From Aurantiacibacter sp. MUD11 (GTDB lineage: Bacteria; Pseudomonadota; Alphaproteobacteria; Sphingomonadales; Sphingomonadaceae): DNA of 64,000 nucleotides. The notes below the pieces were generated by a model that was not told the origin of the DNA, made no database searches, and saw only the letters and a program-made list of their open reading frames with translations. A program made the position numbers and the translations under genes. The DNA lies in contig NZ_CP114054.1 in NCBI RefSeq assembly GCF_026967575.1, positions 434,001-498,000 on the forward strand, written 5' to 3'. Positions 48,782 through 58,473 of this stretch are shown piece after piece. How positions within the stretch are numbered: the first letter of the stretch is position 1; each line of letters opens with the position of its first letter.

Positions 48782-50161
48782 TCAGCGCGGCTTCTTGCGC
48801 CGCTCTTCGAATGTCGGAAGGTCAAGCGTGAAGCGGGCACCCTGCCCCTTCGCGCTTTCGACCGTGAGCGAACCGTCCATGGCTTCGGCAAGTCGACGCG
48901 AGATATAGAGGCCGAGGCCGGAACCGCCGTCGCCGCTGCGGCCTAGCCGTTCGAACTTGGCGAAGACCTTTGCCTGCTCTTCCGCGTCCAGCCCCTCGCC
49001 CTGGTCGGCGACGGTAATGCGCGCGCGTCCATCCTCGACTTCCGCGCGGATCCAAACCTGCCCGCCTTCCGGAGAGTAGCGGATGGCATTGCCGATCAGG
49101 TTCAGCAGGACTTGCAGAACCCGGCGGAATTCACCGATCGCCGGCACGTTCTCTCCCGGCTTCGGGGCGTCCAGCACAATTCCCCGTTCGCGTGCCCGGA
49201 CACCGAGGATACCCACGGCCCGTCGCGCCACGTCGCCAAGGTCGATCTTGTCCGGCGCGGTCTCGAACTCCTCGTCCTCGACCAGTTCGAGGGTGGTCAG
49301 GTCGTCGATCAGCGCCAGCAGGTGTTCGCCGGCAGCGGCAATGTCGGCGGCATAGGCACTGTACTCATCCGCCAGCGGCCCGGCCAGTTGCGTACGGATC
49401 GTCTCCGCGTTGGCGATGATGCGGCTGACAGGCTGGCGCAGGACCGGGGCGATCTCCCGGCCGATGCCGTTCGGCCGCTCGGTTTCTCGCTCCGGGGCGG
49501 GAGCGGGATCGGGCGTCGCCTTGCGCGGGACCAGGTAGAGTTCGAAGCCGGCACTTCCCGGCTGCGGCTTGCCGAGGGGCACGAGATGCACTCCCCAGGC
49601 CCGCGACGAACCGGGGATCTCTACCGAGGCGCCATCGAGCAGTCGCCAATGCAGGGGCTGGTGATGCTTGCCGGCCGCCGGCGAGACGAACTCGGTCCAG
49701 TTCTGTCCGGTGCCCTCGCTCATTTGCGCCGCGATCTCGGCCAGGTCTTCCGCCGTGCAATCCACTGCCAGGATTTCCTGCGAGGGGCCAAGACGCGCCG
49801 ACAGTCCGGCGGCGTGGCGCAACAGAGCCAGCTTGTTCTCGCTGCCTTCAAGGCGGGGCGCAACAGCCAGCGGTTCCGCCTGCCAGTCGGCAATGGCGAT
49901 CGTGGCGCCTTCGCCTTCCGGCTCGACCTCGACCCAGGCCGTTACCTGTTCGCTGTCGTCCTGCGCCTTGATCATGCGCGCCAGGCGGAGTCCGTAAACG
50001 CGGGCCTTGCGGACCATTTCCAGCAATGCGGGCGTGACCAGCGCGCCTGGCAATTCGCCACCAGCGCGCATGTGGAAGCTCGCCAGGGGTTCGTCAGCCT
50101 CCACCAGGCGATCGTGCGCATCGGTTCGTGCGCGGGTAATCTGGGGAGGCACCGAGGCCAT
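48782..50161 (-). CDS. Histidine-kinase-like protein lacking the phospho-acceptor histidine
   Basis: 459 residues, soluble. Residues about 30-215 form a PAS-like sensory part. The HATPase domain is complete: N-box NLIGNAIRYSP (Asn354, Asn358), G1 DQGEGLD, and G2 GDGGSGLGLYISRRL. Where the H-box should read xHELRxPL the sequence is APVLRQPVSRI, with Pro239 in the histidine position and no nearby His to replace it. So ATP binding is likely but classical autophosphorylation is not. It is 3 bp downstream of a helical-protein gene on the same strand, and no response regulator lies nearby. It may be a pseudokinase that works by binding. Confidence 0.85.
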   Translation of the reverse strand: MASVPPQITRARTDAHDRLVEADEPLASFHMRAGGELPGALVTPALLEMVRKARVYGLRLARMIKAQDDSEQVTAWVEVEPEGEGATIAIADWQAEPLAVAPRLEGSENKLALLRHAAGLSARLGPSQEILAVDCTAEDLAEIAAQMSEGTGQNWTEFVSPAAGKHHQPLHWRLLDGASVEIPGSSRAWGVHLVPLGKPQPGSAGFELYLVPRKATPDPAPAPERETERPNGIGREIAPVLRQPVSRIIANAETIRTQLAGPLADEYSAYAADIAAAGEHLLALIDDLTTLELVEDEEFETAPDKIDLGDVARRAVGILGVRARERGIVLDAPKPGENVPAIGEFRRVLQVLLNLIGNAIRYSPEGGQVWIRAEVEDGRARITVADQGEGLDAEEQAKVFAKFERLGRSGDGGSGLGLYISRRLAEAMDGSLTVESAKGQGARFTLDLPTFEERRKKPR

Positions 50162-50164
50162 GTA

Positions 50165-51136
50165 TCAGTTCGCCATGTCGAGCGAAGTGGAACCCAGCAA
50201 GTCGATCGCGCGCTCGACGCGGAGGCTGTCGAAACCTTCCGGAAGCGTCACCTCCGGGTGCAGGTAGAGGAATTGCTCGGTCACGGCATCCGGTCCAAGA
50301 CCTGCCGCCCGCAGGGTCAGGGCCAGGCGCGCGCACTGGTTCTCGCCCAACGACAGCACCACCACGTTGCGATCCTGTTCGGAAGCCATGGCTAGCGCGG
50401 TGGTGAAGATGGCCAGCCCGGCATGGTCCACGGCCAGCGCGCGTTGCGCCTTCTTGCCCATCGCCATGATCAGGCGGGTGATCTGCCCGATACGGCCATC
50501 ACCTTCGTCGAATTCCTTGCGGAGGCGCTTGCGCGTCTCCTTCGCGGCAGCGGAATGTTCCGCGCCATGGCTGTCGAGCAGGCTGGTGACCTTGTGGAAC
50601 AGTTCCGCCGGCAATTCGGCCAGCGGCACTTCCATCCGCCGCACCTGCTGCATGAAGCGCGCCTGTGCTGCAACCACGCGCATGGCGGACGCAGCCGTCG
50701 CCTGTTCGTTCGATGCGGCCAGTTCCTGCATCAGCGGCGACAGCACCGGGTCGATGCCGCTGCGATGCTGCAGGCGATCCGCCATCTGCGCCTCGATGAT
50801 CAGCGCATGGGCATGGCCCAGCAGCGCGGTGTCTTCCATCAGTTCGACAGCCAGTTCATCCTGGCGTTCGTCGGCGAAGGCTCCGCGATCGCCGATTGCA
50901 GCGGTTTTCGCCAGTTCCAGCATCAGCTGCCTGGCGAGGCTCGTCATCATCCCGCGAATCCGGGCGATCACTTCGTCACTGAACAGCGCGTGCTCGTCGT
51001 GCGCCAGCAGGTGGCGCAGGATCGGGCGGGCGGTCGCCAGGATGACGTCGCCTTGCGCCAGTTCGGCACGCAAAAGGTCTTCCATGGCCTCGGCGGAAGA
51101 CGGGGTATTGCCGGATTCGTTCATGCTTCGGGCCAT
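50165..51136 (-). CDS. Conserved helical protein, function unknown
   Basis: 323 residues, almost all predicted helix, soluble, with no signal peptide or membrane segment. I do not recognise the family with confidence; the repeat-like helical character resembles alphaproteobacterial DUF2336-type proteins. Blocks: ILATARPILRHLLAHDEHAL, VVAAQARFMQQVRRMEVPL, and a C-terminal domain ARLALTLRAAGLGPDAVTEQ. ATG 51136 or 51124 (fourth codon on) could be the start. It lies between the membrane-protein gene (23 bp upstream) and the kinase-like gene (3 bp downstream), so it is probably their partner. Confidence 0.75.
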   Translation of the reverse strand: MARSMNESGNTPSSAEAMEDLLRAELAQGDVILATARPILRHLLAHDEHALFSDEVIARIRGMMTSLARQLMLELAKTAAIGDRGAFADERQDELAVELMEDTALLGHAHALIIEAQMADRLQHRSGIDPVLSPLMQELAASNEQATAASAMRVVAAQARFMQQVRRMEVPLAELPAELFHKVTSLLDSHGAEHSAAAKETRKRLRKEFDEGDGRIGQITRLIMAMGKKAQRALAVDHAGLAIFTTALAMASEQDRNVVVLSLGENQCARLALTLRAAGLGPDAVTEQFLYLHPEVTLPEGFDSLRVERAIDLLGSTSLDMAN

Positions 51137-51159
51137 ACCGTAGCTTGGTTAAGCCCGCG

Positions 51160-52311
51160 TTAGCCGCGATCTGGCGCGATATTGGCCAAGAGCACGAGGA
51201 TACCCGCCAGCATGATGGCAAGTTCCGGCGTTGCAAGGGCCGCAACAATGGCAACCAGGCCCGCAACCAGCATGCGATCCCGCGCCGGTTCCAGCCAACT
51301 GGGGAGCTGGCGGCGATCAAGCAGCAGCAATGCCGCGCCGAGGACCAGGGGCGGAAATATCGCCCGGTGCAAAAGGCTGTCGATGGCCATTATGCCAAGC
51401 GCAAGGATGGCGGCATCGATGGCCCGACGAAGCCACGGCCAACGCTTCAGCTTGCCGAATGGCGCGACGCCGAGCCGGGAAATGGCGATGAAGGCCTCCA
51501 GGACCGGGACCGCCGCGGCCACCAGGGCGAAGCCAAGGATCGGCATTTCATAGAAGCCCCCGGCAATGCCGCCGCCCAGCAAGGCGGCAACCACTGCCAG
51601 TATGGCCGGCCGGGCATAGCGCTTGTCGAGCAGGCCGCTCCCTGGTCCGGTCACGAGACCCCTGCCCAGCCAACGCGACATGGCGCCCGGCGAAGTCTCG
51701 CCCAGGTGCGTCCGTTGCCACTCGGCGGCACGGATACGCGCGGCCTCACTGGTGGTGATGACCGACCACCGCCCCTCGTCGAGCGTCGAGTCGGCGAGGC
51801 GCGCTTCGGGCAGGCGGTGCTGGAGCGCAATGCGCAGGAGAGCACCGTGCGGCGCGATATCTTCGGGCAAGCCGGTCAGCTTCCCCAGCCAGCGCCCCGG
51901 CATGGTGAGGGCCCCGGCCCAGGCGCGGTCAAGGTCGATCCGCTCCAGTCCTGCGGTTACGCCTGGCCCGGCGGAAACCACCAGTACGCGGTCGCCTTCG
52001 GCTCGCAGCAGGTCCAGCGCCGCCCGCGATTCCGGTAGCAGACCGGGTTGCAGCACCAGCAGGCTGTCCTCGTCCCCGATGATGCCCGGCAATGCGTGGC
52101 TGGTGGAAATAACCTGGTATTTCATACCGCTACGTTCAGCCGCATGCCGCAGGTCGATAGCATCGGCCGACGCACCGCCGCCAAAGGCGATCACGCTGGT
52201 ACAGCCTGCCTCGCGCGCGAACATCAGCTGTCGCCGCGCCAGCGACTTGCCGGCGATCGACGGCAAGGCTTGTCCGCCAGACTCGGGCAGGCTGATCAGG
52301 CAGGCGCGCAT
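51160..52311 (-). CDS. Membrane protein with N-terminal nucleotidyltransferase-like domain
   Basis: 383 residues. The first 210 look like a nucleotidyltransferase fold (SIAGKSLARRQLMFAREAGC; SVIAFGGGASADAIDL; GIIGDEDSLLVLQPGLLPES; DRVLVVSAG), though the usual GxGTR signature loop is not clear. From about 235 there are five to six membrane helices. The layout recalls fusions of a cytidylyltransferase to a CDP-alcohol phosphatidyltransferase, but the DxxDGxxAR...GxxxDxxxD catalytic motif of the latter is absent. Enzyme activity is therefore doubtful. First gene of a three-gene operon, divergent from the TipN-like gene. Confidence 0.7.
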   Translation of the reverse strand: MRACLISLPESGGQALPSIAGKSLARRQLMFAREAGCTSVIAFGGGASADAIDLRHAAERSGMKYQVISTSHALPGIIGDEDSLLVLQPGLLPESRAALDLLRAEGDRVLVVSAGPGVTAGLERIDLDRAWAGALTMPGRWLGKLTGLPEDIAPHGALLRIALQHRLPEARLADSTLDEGRWSVITTSEAARIRAAEWQRTHLGETSPGAMSRWLGRGLVTGPGSGLLDKRYARPAILAVVAALLGGGIAGGFYEMPILGFALVAAAVPVLEAFIAISRLGVAPFGKLKRWPWLRRAIDAAILALGIMAIDSLLHRAIFPPLVLGAALLLLDRRQLPSWLEPARDRMLVAGLVAIVAALATPELAIMLAGILVLLANIAPDRG

Positions 52312-52474
52312 ATCAGGCCTTACTCCACGACATGTCCCACAGTGCTAGGCACCTGCTGCCGGGCTGCCAAGCCATTCGCGCGCGCAAGCTTCCGAAAAAC
52401 GCATTAACCACCTTTCGCGGGGGAAAGCGGAGAATCCTTGGGGTTCCAAGCTTTTTGCCCTGTGGTAGGAGTTA

Positions 52475-55042
52475 ATGATGAACCGCAGGCGCACCTTTGC
52501 TTCGTCCAGTGCAGGCGAAACGCCGGAAACGACCGCTCCAGCAGCGGTCGAAGCCGATGCTTACGAGACATCCGAGGACGAGGTCTACGAAGAGCAGTAC
52601 TGGGATGACGAGCCGATCGGACCGCGCTTCACCTGGGTTGCCCCGGCGCTGACCAGCCTCGTGACGCTGGGTTGGACGGGCTTTTTCGGATGGGTCCACC
52701 ATCAGGCCATGCTCGCCGGCGCCGCGCCGGCACAGTGGATCGACTGGATCGTGCAGTGGTCGGTGCCCATGGTGCTGATCATCGGGCTGTACCTGCTGGC
52801 GATGCGCAACAGCCGCCGCGAAGCCAATCGTTTCTCCGACGCCGCGCGCGCCCTGTCGCGCGAATCCTCGCAGCTGGAGCGGCGGTTGCTGGTGGTGAAC
52901 CGCGAACTCGCCCTGGCGCGCAACTTCATCGAGGCGCAAGGCCGCGATCTCGAGACGTTCGGCCGCATGGCAAGCGAGAACCTGACGGCCAATGCGTCGC
53001 ATATCGAAGACCTGCTCAACACGAACAGCGCACAGATCGAATCGATCGGCCGCGTCAGCGAAACTGCCGTGAGCAATATGGAGGCCCTGCGCGACCAGTT
53101 GCCGGTGATCGCCAATTCCGCGCGCGACATGAACAACCAGATCGGCCAGGCGGGCAACACCGCCCAGGGGCAGGTCGACGCCTTGATCGCCGCCTTCGAA
53201 CGGCTCAACACCTTCGGCGAGGCAGGCGAAGCCCATGTCGCCAAGGTCAACGAAGAAGTCGAAGCGACTCTGCGGGGCTTCGAGGAACAGCTGGTGGCAC
53301 TGGGAGACCTGGCCTCGCAGCGGTTCAAACGCTTGCGGGCGCAAGGCGACGAATTCCGCCGCGAGCTGGACAAGTCGGAAGAGCGCGTGATCGACGCGAT
53401 CGCAACACGCTCCGAAGCACTGGCTCGCCAGCTTTCCGACGATGCGGAGGCGCTGCGCAAGCGCGAATCCGAAGCCTCCGCCTTGATGCGCGAGCGGTTG
53501 GTCTCGCTGCGGGTGGAAGGCGAACGGTTGGTACAGGAGATGGACGGCGGACAGGAAGCCGCCGCCAACCGCTGGACCAAGGCTATCGACGCGCTGGAAG
53601 AGCGCATGAAGCAGGTGCTGGAAGGCGTCATCAAGCTGGACGAATCGGCGATGACCAATGCCCGCGTCCGGCTTGCCGCCCTGCACGAGGAAGCGCAGCG
53701 GGTGGACGAGCACCTGCAAGGCAGCATGACCGCCTTCGAGGAGGATTTCTCGCGGCGGCGTGAACAGCACCAGCAGCAGGAAGCGGACGCCCTCGCCGCG
53801 CTGGAAGAGCGCCTTGCGCAATTCGATCAACGCATTGCCGAACGGCAGGAAGAGCACCTGGCGCATGTCGCCGGCCTCGCCGAGCGGGGCGAAGGCCTGG
53901 CAGAGCGCTTGACCGCGCTGGATGCGCAGATGAAGGAACTTGGCTCGCAGGCGGAAAGCACCAGCGGATCGCTGTCGGACGCGGCCGACCTGCTGGCAGA
54001 CCGCCTGTCGCAGAGCCGAGCGGTGCTGGAGGACAATGGCCAGTTTCTTACCCGCCTGACCGACGACAGTGTGCGCCTGCTGGAAATCATCCGCTCCACG
54101 GCAGATCATTCCGAAGGCGCGCTGTCCGATGCCGTGGAAAGCGCGGAAAAGCGCCTACAGGCGTTCGGCACCACGGCGCACGAACTGCACGAACTGGTCA
54201 CGGAGACCGAAACGCGCGGCGCCAGCCTCGCCATCCAGCTGCAGGAGGCGCGCGAGACAGGCACGGCCACGCGTGAAGACCTGCAGAGCCTGGAAGACAA
54301 GCTGGCGGCCGTCGCCGTCGAAACGGAGCAGGTGGCCGAGCGCACTTCGCAGGAACTGCGCGAAGCCATCGAACTGCTCTCGAATACCTCCAAGGACGTG
54401 CTGGAGAACCTGCGCACCGACCAGACCGCAGCCGTGGCAGCGCTGGCGGAGCAGGTCGCGGAGGCCAGTCGCGAACAGCTTGCGGAAGCCATGCGGCGCA
54501 ATGCGGAGACGACGATTGCCGAGCTGGAGGCCGCGACCCAGCGCGCGGACAGTTCCGGACGCGAAACCGCCCGCATGCTGCGCGACCAGCTCGATCGTGT
54601 GGCCGAACTGGCCGACAATCTGGAACAGCGGGTGGAATACGCCAGGGCGCGGGCCGAAGAGCAGGTCGACAACGATTTCTCGCGTCGCACCGCGCTCATC
54701 ACCGAAGCGCTGCATTCAGCCGCTATCGATATTACCAAGGCCTTCGACAACGATGTCGGCGACACCCAGTGGGCGAATTACCTGCGTGGCGACCGCGGCA
54801 TCTTCACCCGGCGCGCGGTGCGCCTGCTCGATCGTAAGGAAGTCCACCAGATCCACGAGATCTACGATGAGGACGCCGAATTCCGTGACGTGGTGAACCG
54901 TTACATCCACGATTTCGAGGCGATGCTGCGCGGCGTGCTCTCCACCCGCGACGGCAATGCCATGGCGGTGACGCTGCTCTCGTCCGACATGGGCAAGCTC
55001 TACGTGATCCTTGCCCAGGCCATCGACCGGCTGCGTGACTAG
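52475..55042 (+). CDS. Large coiled-coil membrane protein, TipN-like
   Basis: 855 residues. An acidic N-terminus (about 1-50) is followed by two membrane helices (TWVAPALTSLVTLGWTGFFG at 53-72; IVQWSVPMVLIIGLYLLAM at 92-110), then about 600 residues of continuous coiled coil, and a conserved globular C-terminus (NYLRGDRGIFTRRAVRLLDR; EDAEFRDVVNRYIHDFEAML; LLSSDMGKLYVILAQAIDRL). Size and layout match the Caulobacter new-pole marker TipN (two N-terminal helices plus long coiled coil). Orthology is inferred from layout and memory of the C-terminus. ATGs at 52475 and 52478; GGAG is at 52467-52470, 4 nt before the first ATG. Confidence 0.72.
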   Translation: MMNRRRTFASSSAGETPETTAPAAVEADAYETSEDEVYEEQYWDDEPIGPRFTWVAPALTSLVTLGWTGFFGWVHHQAMLAGAAPAQWIDWIVQWSVPMVLIIGLYLLAMRNSRREANRFSDAARALSRESSQLERRLLVVNRELALARNFIEAQGRDLETFGRMASENLTANASHIEDLLNTNSAQIESIGRVSETAVSNMEALRDQLPVIANSARDMNNQIGQAGNTAQGQVDALIAAFERLNTFGEAGEAHVAKVNEEVEATLRGFEEQLVALGDLASQRFKRLRAQGDEFRRELDKSEERVIDAIATRSEALARQLSDDAEALRKRESEASALMRERLVSLRVEGERLVQEMDGGQEAAANRWTKAIDALEERMKQVLEGVIKLDESAMTNARVRLAALHEEAQRVDEHLQGSMTAFEEDFSRRREQHQQQEADALAALEERLAQFDQRIAERQEEHLAHVAGLAERGEGLAERLTALDAQMKELGSQAESTSGSLSDAADLLADRLSQSRAVLEDNGQFLTRLTDDSVRLLEIIRSTADHSEGALSDAVESAEKRLQAFGTTAHELHELVTETETRGASLAIQLQEARETGTATREDLQSLEDKLAAVAVETEQVAERTSQELREAIELLSNTSKDVLENLRTDQTAAVAALAEQVAEASREQLAEAMRRNAETTIAELEAATQRADSSGRETARMLRDQLDRVAELADNLEQRVEYARARAEEQVDNDFSRRTALITEALHSAAIDITKAFDNDVGDTQWANYLRGDRGIFTRRAVRLLDRKEVHQIHEIYDEDAEFRDVVNRYIHDFEAMLRGVLSTRDGNAMAVTLLSSDMGKLYVILAQAIDRLRD

Positions 55043-55329
55043 TCCTGCGCCGGCTCCGTGCCGGGCGGCGTGCCGAAGATGTTGATGTCCTCGACGGTAA
55101 TCCAGCCCTGCTCGTAATTGGCGATGTAGAGCGCCGTCAGCACGGCCGCCACCATGGTGGCGCGCAAGGCGATCCGGCCGGGACGGAAGTTGACGGGAGC
55201 ACTGTCTGCCTGTCCGGGCACCTTCTCCACGCCCGCTTCGTCGGCAGTCCTCACGCCGAAGGGTAGCAGCAGGAAGGCGCTCATCACCCAGAACAGGGCA
55301 TAGATGGCTATGATGGAGGTCAGCTTCAT
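55039..55329 (-). CDS. DUF1467 family membrane protein
   Basis: 96 residues. Two helices (IIAIYALFWVMSAFLLLPFG and ATMVAAVLTALYIANY) separated by VRTADEAGVEKVPGQADSAP, the pattern of DUF1467, a small alphaproteobacterial family of unknown role that sits beside rnj or mce-like genes. It follows rnj by 4 bp on the same strand and overlaps the stop of the convergent TipN-like gene by 4 bp. Confidence 0.85.
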   Translation of the reverse strand: MKLTSIIAIYALFWVMSAFLLLPFGVRTADEAGVEKVPGQADSAPVNFRPGRIALRATMVAAVLTALYIANYEQGWITVEDINIFGTPPGTEPAQD

Positions 55330-55333
55330 CGTG

Positions 55334-56983
55334 TCACTCGCCTGCGAAGATTACCTTGGTCTGCGGCTTCTTGCCGGACCAGCGCTGTGCGGCGCGGCGC
55401 GCTGCGAGGCGCGCTGCCTCGTAGACGACCTCGCGATCGCGGGCACGCCCGCCCTTCAGCTTGCCGATCGCGGTGATCACATCGGCTTCCGCTTCCTCCA
55501 CGAAATCACCGTAGTCTTCGTCCAGCGGCAGGCCGACACCTTCGATCTGGACCCCGCCCTGCCCATCGAGCACGACGATCAGCATGCCATCGCGCGACAG
55601 GCGGCGGCGCATGGTGATGGCATCGCCATCGGCGGGGACGATAATGTCGCCGTCGAGGACCAGCCGACCGGTACGTACCTCTGCCAGCTTCTCCGGTGTG
55701 CCGGGAGCAAGCCGGATGATGTCGCCGTTCTTCTGCACCACGGCCTGCGGGATGCCCGAAGCGCGACCTAGGCGGGCCTGTTCCTGCATGTGCCGCATCT
55801 CGCCGTGCACGGGCACCAGCAGTTCCGGTCGCAGCCAGCCATAGAGGGCTTCGAGTTCGGGCCGGCCAGGATGGCCGGAAACGTGGATTTCGCTCTGGCG
55901 GTCGGTCACCATGGTGATGCCCCGTTCGGCCAGCATGTTCTGGATGCGACCGATGGCGATCTCGTTGCCCGGAATGACGCGGCTCGAGAACAGCACCACG
56001 TCGCCCTCGTCGAGGCCCAGCGGGTGGGTGTCTTCGGCAATGCGGCTAAGCGCGGCGCGCGGCTCGCCCTGCCCGCCGGTGGCAAGGATCATCACCTCGC
56101 CACGCGGCAGCGACATGGCACCGTCGAAATCGACCGTCTGCGGGAATTCTTCGAGATAGCCGTTGGCCTGCGCCACCTCGATGATGCGGTCGAGCGAGCG
56201 GCCGGCAACGCACAGCTGCCGCCCGGTGCGCTTGGCCACCTCGCCCAGCGTCTGCAGGCGCGCGACGTTGGAGGCGAAGGTCGTCACCAGCACGCGCTTG
56301 CCCGCATGCTTCTGCACTTCTTCCAGCAGCCCGCGATAAACCGCCCCCTCGCTGCCCGAAGGCGCGGGATTGAAGACGTTGGTGCTGTCGCAGACGAGGG
56401 CCAGCACGCCCTCGTCGCCGATCTCGGTCAGTTCCTCGTCGGTGGCGGGGGTGCCGATCTGCGGCTCCTCGTCCAGCTTCCAGTCGCCGGTATGGAACAC
56501 GCGGCCATGCGGCGTGTCGATCAGCAGGGCATTGCCCTCGGCAATCGAGTGGGCGAGCGGGATGTAGGTGATGGTGAACGGGCCAATGTCGATTTCGCCG
56601 TGGTCATCGTCGATCACGTTGAGCTCGACCTGCGTGGTCAGCCCCGCCTCGTCCAGCTTGCGGATGATCAGGTCTGCCGTGAAGGGCGTGGCATAGAGCG
56701 GCACGTCCAGTTCGGCGGCGAAATAGGGAATCGCGCCGATATGGTCTTCATGCGCATGGGTCAGCACGATGCCGAGCAGGTCTTCGGACCGTTCCTCGAT
56801 GAATTCGGGATCGGCGAACATCAGCTCGGTACCGGGGTATTCGTTCGAGCCGAAGCTCATCCCCAGGTCCACCATTAGCCACTTGCCCTGGCAGCCGTAG
56901 AGATTGACGTTCATGCCAATCTCGCCGGAGCCCCCGAGGGCAAGGAACAGCAATTCGTCTTCGGGCTTGAAATTCTTCTTCAT
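55334..56983 (-). CDS. rnj: Ribonuclease J
   Basis: 549-residue metallo-beta-lactamase/beta-CASP RNase with 5'-exo and endonuclease activity in mRNA decay and rRNA maturation. The zinc motif HAHEDH is at residues 76-81. [13 protein letters not shown] opens the protein, and the beta-CASP part contains [31 protein letters not shown] and [20 protein letters not shown]. Its ATG overlaps the coaX stop (ATGA). RNase J is usual in alphaproteobacteria alongside RNase E. Confidence 0.96.
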   Translation of the reverse strand: MKKNFKPEDELLFLALGGSGEIGMNVNLYGCQGKWLMVDLGMSFGSNEYPGTELMFADPEFIEERSEDLLGIVLTHAHEDHIGAIPYFAAELDVPLYATPFTADLIIRKLDEAGLTTQVELNVIDDDHGEIDIGPFTITYIPLAHSIAEGNALLIDTPHGRVFHTGDWKLDEEPQIGTPATDEELTEIGDEGVLALVCDSTNVFNPAPSGSEGAVYRGLLEEVQKHAGKRVLVTTFASNVARLQTLGEVAKRTGRQLCVAGRSLDRIIEVAQANGYLEEFPQTVDFDGAMSLPRGEVMILATGGQGEPRAALSRIAEDTHPLGLDEGDVVLFSSRVIPGNEIAIGRIQNMLAERGITMVTDRQSEIHVSGHPGRPELEALYGWLRPELLVPVHGEMRHMQEQARLGRASGIPQAVVQKNGDIIRLAPGTPEKLAEVRTGRLVLDGDIIVPADGDAITMRRRLSRDGMLIVVLDGQGGVQIEGVGLPLDEDYGDFVEEAEADVITAIGKLKGGRARDREVVYEAARLAARRAAQRWSGKKPQTKVIFAGE

Positions 56984-57759
56984 TTGGCTCCGGCACGGTC
57001 AGCGAGGATCTGCAGGCCGCGGATCGTCAAGTCGGTATCGGTGACATCGAAAATGTCGGTCTTCTGGTCGAACAGGATGGCCAGGCCGCCAGTGGCGACG
57101 ACCTTCACCGGTCGGCCGATCTCGGCCTTCATGCGGTCGATCAGTCCTTCCATCATGGCGACATAGCCCCAGAAGACGCCGATCAACATCTGGTCTTCGG
57201 TATTACGTCCGATGACGCTGCTGGTCTTTGGCGCAGCGATGGCAATGCGCGGCAGCTTGGCGGTGTTGCCCACCAGCGCATCGAGCGAAAGGTTGATCCC
57301 CGGCGCGATGATGCCGCCCTTGTAGGCGCCGTTGAAGTCAACCGCCTCGAACTTGGTGGCGGTGCCGAAGTCGACCACGATCATGTCCCCACCCACCAGT
57401 TCGTGCGCGGCGATGCAGTTGAGCGCGCGGTCCGCACCCAGGGTGTGCGGCTGCTCGACGTCGATCTCGAAATCCCAGGCGGCCTTGCCCTCGCCCGCCA
57501 CCAGCGGCTCGATCCCGAAATACTTCTGCGCCAGCACGGTGAGGTTGTGGTTCGCGCGCGGCACCACCGAACCGAAGATGATACGCTTGATCGTGCTGCG
57601 CTCGATCCCCTCGATGGCGAGTAGTTGCAGCAGCCAGGTCGCATATTCGTCGCCCGTGCGCCGGCCATCGGTGGCGATGCGCCAGCGGGCGCGCACCTCT
57701 GTCCCCTCGAACAGGGCGAAGACCACATTGGTGTTGCCGACATCGATTGCGAGAAGCAT
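56980..57759 (-). CDS. coaX: Type III pantothenate kinase
   Basis: 259 residues; first step of coenzyme A synthesis, feedback-insensitive and potassium-dependent. ASKHA-fold motifs: [18 protein letters not shown] at the N-terminus, [16 protein letters not shown] with the catalytic Asp, and [14 protein letters not shown]. Its start shares a base with the birA stop (TGATG) and its stop overlaps rnj. The birA-coaX-rnj order is typical of alphaproteobacteria downstream of nuo. Confidence 0.96.
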   Translation of the reverse strand: MLLAIDVGNTNVVFALFEGTEVRARWRIATDGRRTGDEYATWLLQLLAIEGIERSTIKRIIFGSVVPRANHNLTVLAQKYFGIEPLVAGEGKAAWDFEIDVEQPHTLGADRALNCIAAHELVGGDMIVVDFGTATKFEAVDFNGAYKGGIIAPGINLSLDALVGNTAKLPRIAIAAPKTSSVIGRNTEDQMLIGVFWGYVAMMEGLIDRMKAEIGRPVKVVATGGLAILFDQKTDIFDVTDTDLTIRGLQILADRAGAK

Positions 57760-58472
57760 CAGCCGTCCTCCAGCATTACATCACCCGCGTGGATCACCTG
57801 CACGGTCCCGTCGGGCAGCTTCAGCCTTAGCGCGCCTGCCGCGTCTAGGCCATCGAAGGTGCCGGAAAGCTGCTCGCCCTCGCGGCCATGCACGCCAAGC
57901 GGTGTACCGGGCTTGTGCGCAGCCGCCTGCCACCGGCGCATGATCGGCTCGGGGCCGAATTCGCGCCAGCGCTGCAGCTCCAGTGCCAGCTGTGCGGCCA
58001 GCCCCTCGGCGAAGGCGTCGCGGGACAGGCCCGCAAGGGCATCGGTCTTGCGTCCCTCTATCTCCGGCGCCGCCGCCAGGTTGACCCCGATCCCGATCAC
58101 CACGGCCCCCTGCGCCATTTCCAGCAGCAAGCCACAGAACTTCGCGCCTGCCAGCAGCACGTCGTTGGGCCACTTGAGCATCAGCGATTGCGGGGCACCG
58201 ACATGGGGAACCACGGTTTCGTAGACTGCCAAGGCCGCCACGAAGCTGAGCGTCGCAGGAGACGGGTCGCGTTCGTGCAGGCGCACCACGGTCGAGCCCA
58301 TGAAATTGCCCGGCGCATCGATCCAACTGCGGCCCTGCCTGCCGCGACCGGCAGTCTGGCGATCGGCTACCAGCCAATGCCCCTCCGGCACCAACTCGCC
58401 ACCGGCGATGCGCGCCAGCAGGTCGGCATTGGTGCTGCCGGTTTCAGGGATGTACTCGATCGTCGGCGTCAA
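57759..58472 (-). CDS. birA: Biotin-[acetyl-CoA-carboxylase] ligase
   Basis: 237 residues, the short form with no N-terminal DNA-binding domain, so it is an enzyme and not a biotin repressor. The biotinyl-AMP motif is [37 protein letters not shown] and GIGVNL complete the active site. The start is TTG 58472 (TTGACGCCGACG), one base after the nuoN stop. Confidence 0.94.
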   Translation of the reverse strand: MTPTIEYIPETGSTNADLLARIAGGELVPEGHWLVADRQTAGRGRQGRSWIDAPGNFMGSTVVRLHERDPSPATLSFVAALAVYETVVPHVGAPQSLMLKWPNDVLLAGAKFCGLLLEMAQGAVVIGIGVNLAAAPEIEGRKTDALAGLSRDAFAEGLAAQLALELQRWREFGPEPIMRRWQAAAHKPGTPLGVHGREGEQLSGTFDGLDAAGALRLKLPDGTVQVIHAGDVMLEDG

Positions 58473-58473
58473 G

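Noticed and set aside
52312..52474. CtrA-binding site upstream of the TipN-like gene
   Set aside because: Only one TTAACC half-site (and a single GAATC methylation-type site) is present; the TTAA-N7-TTAA spacing is not met.
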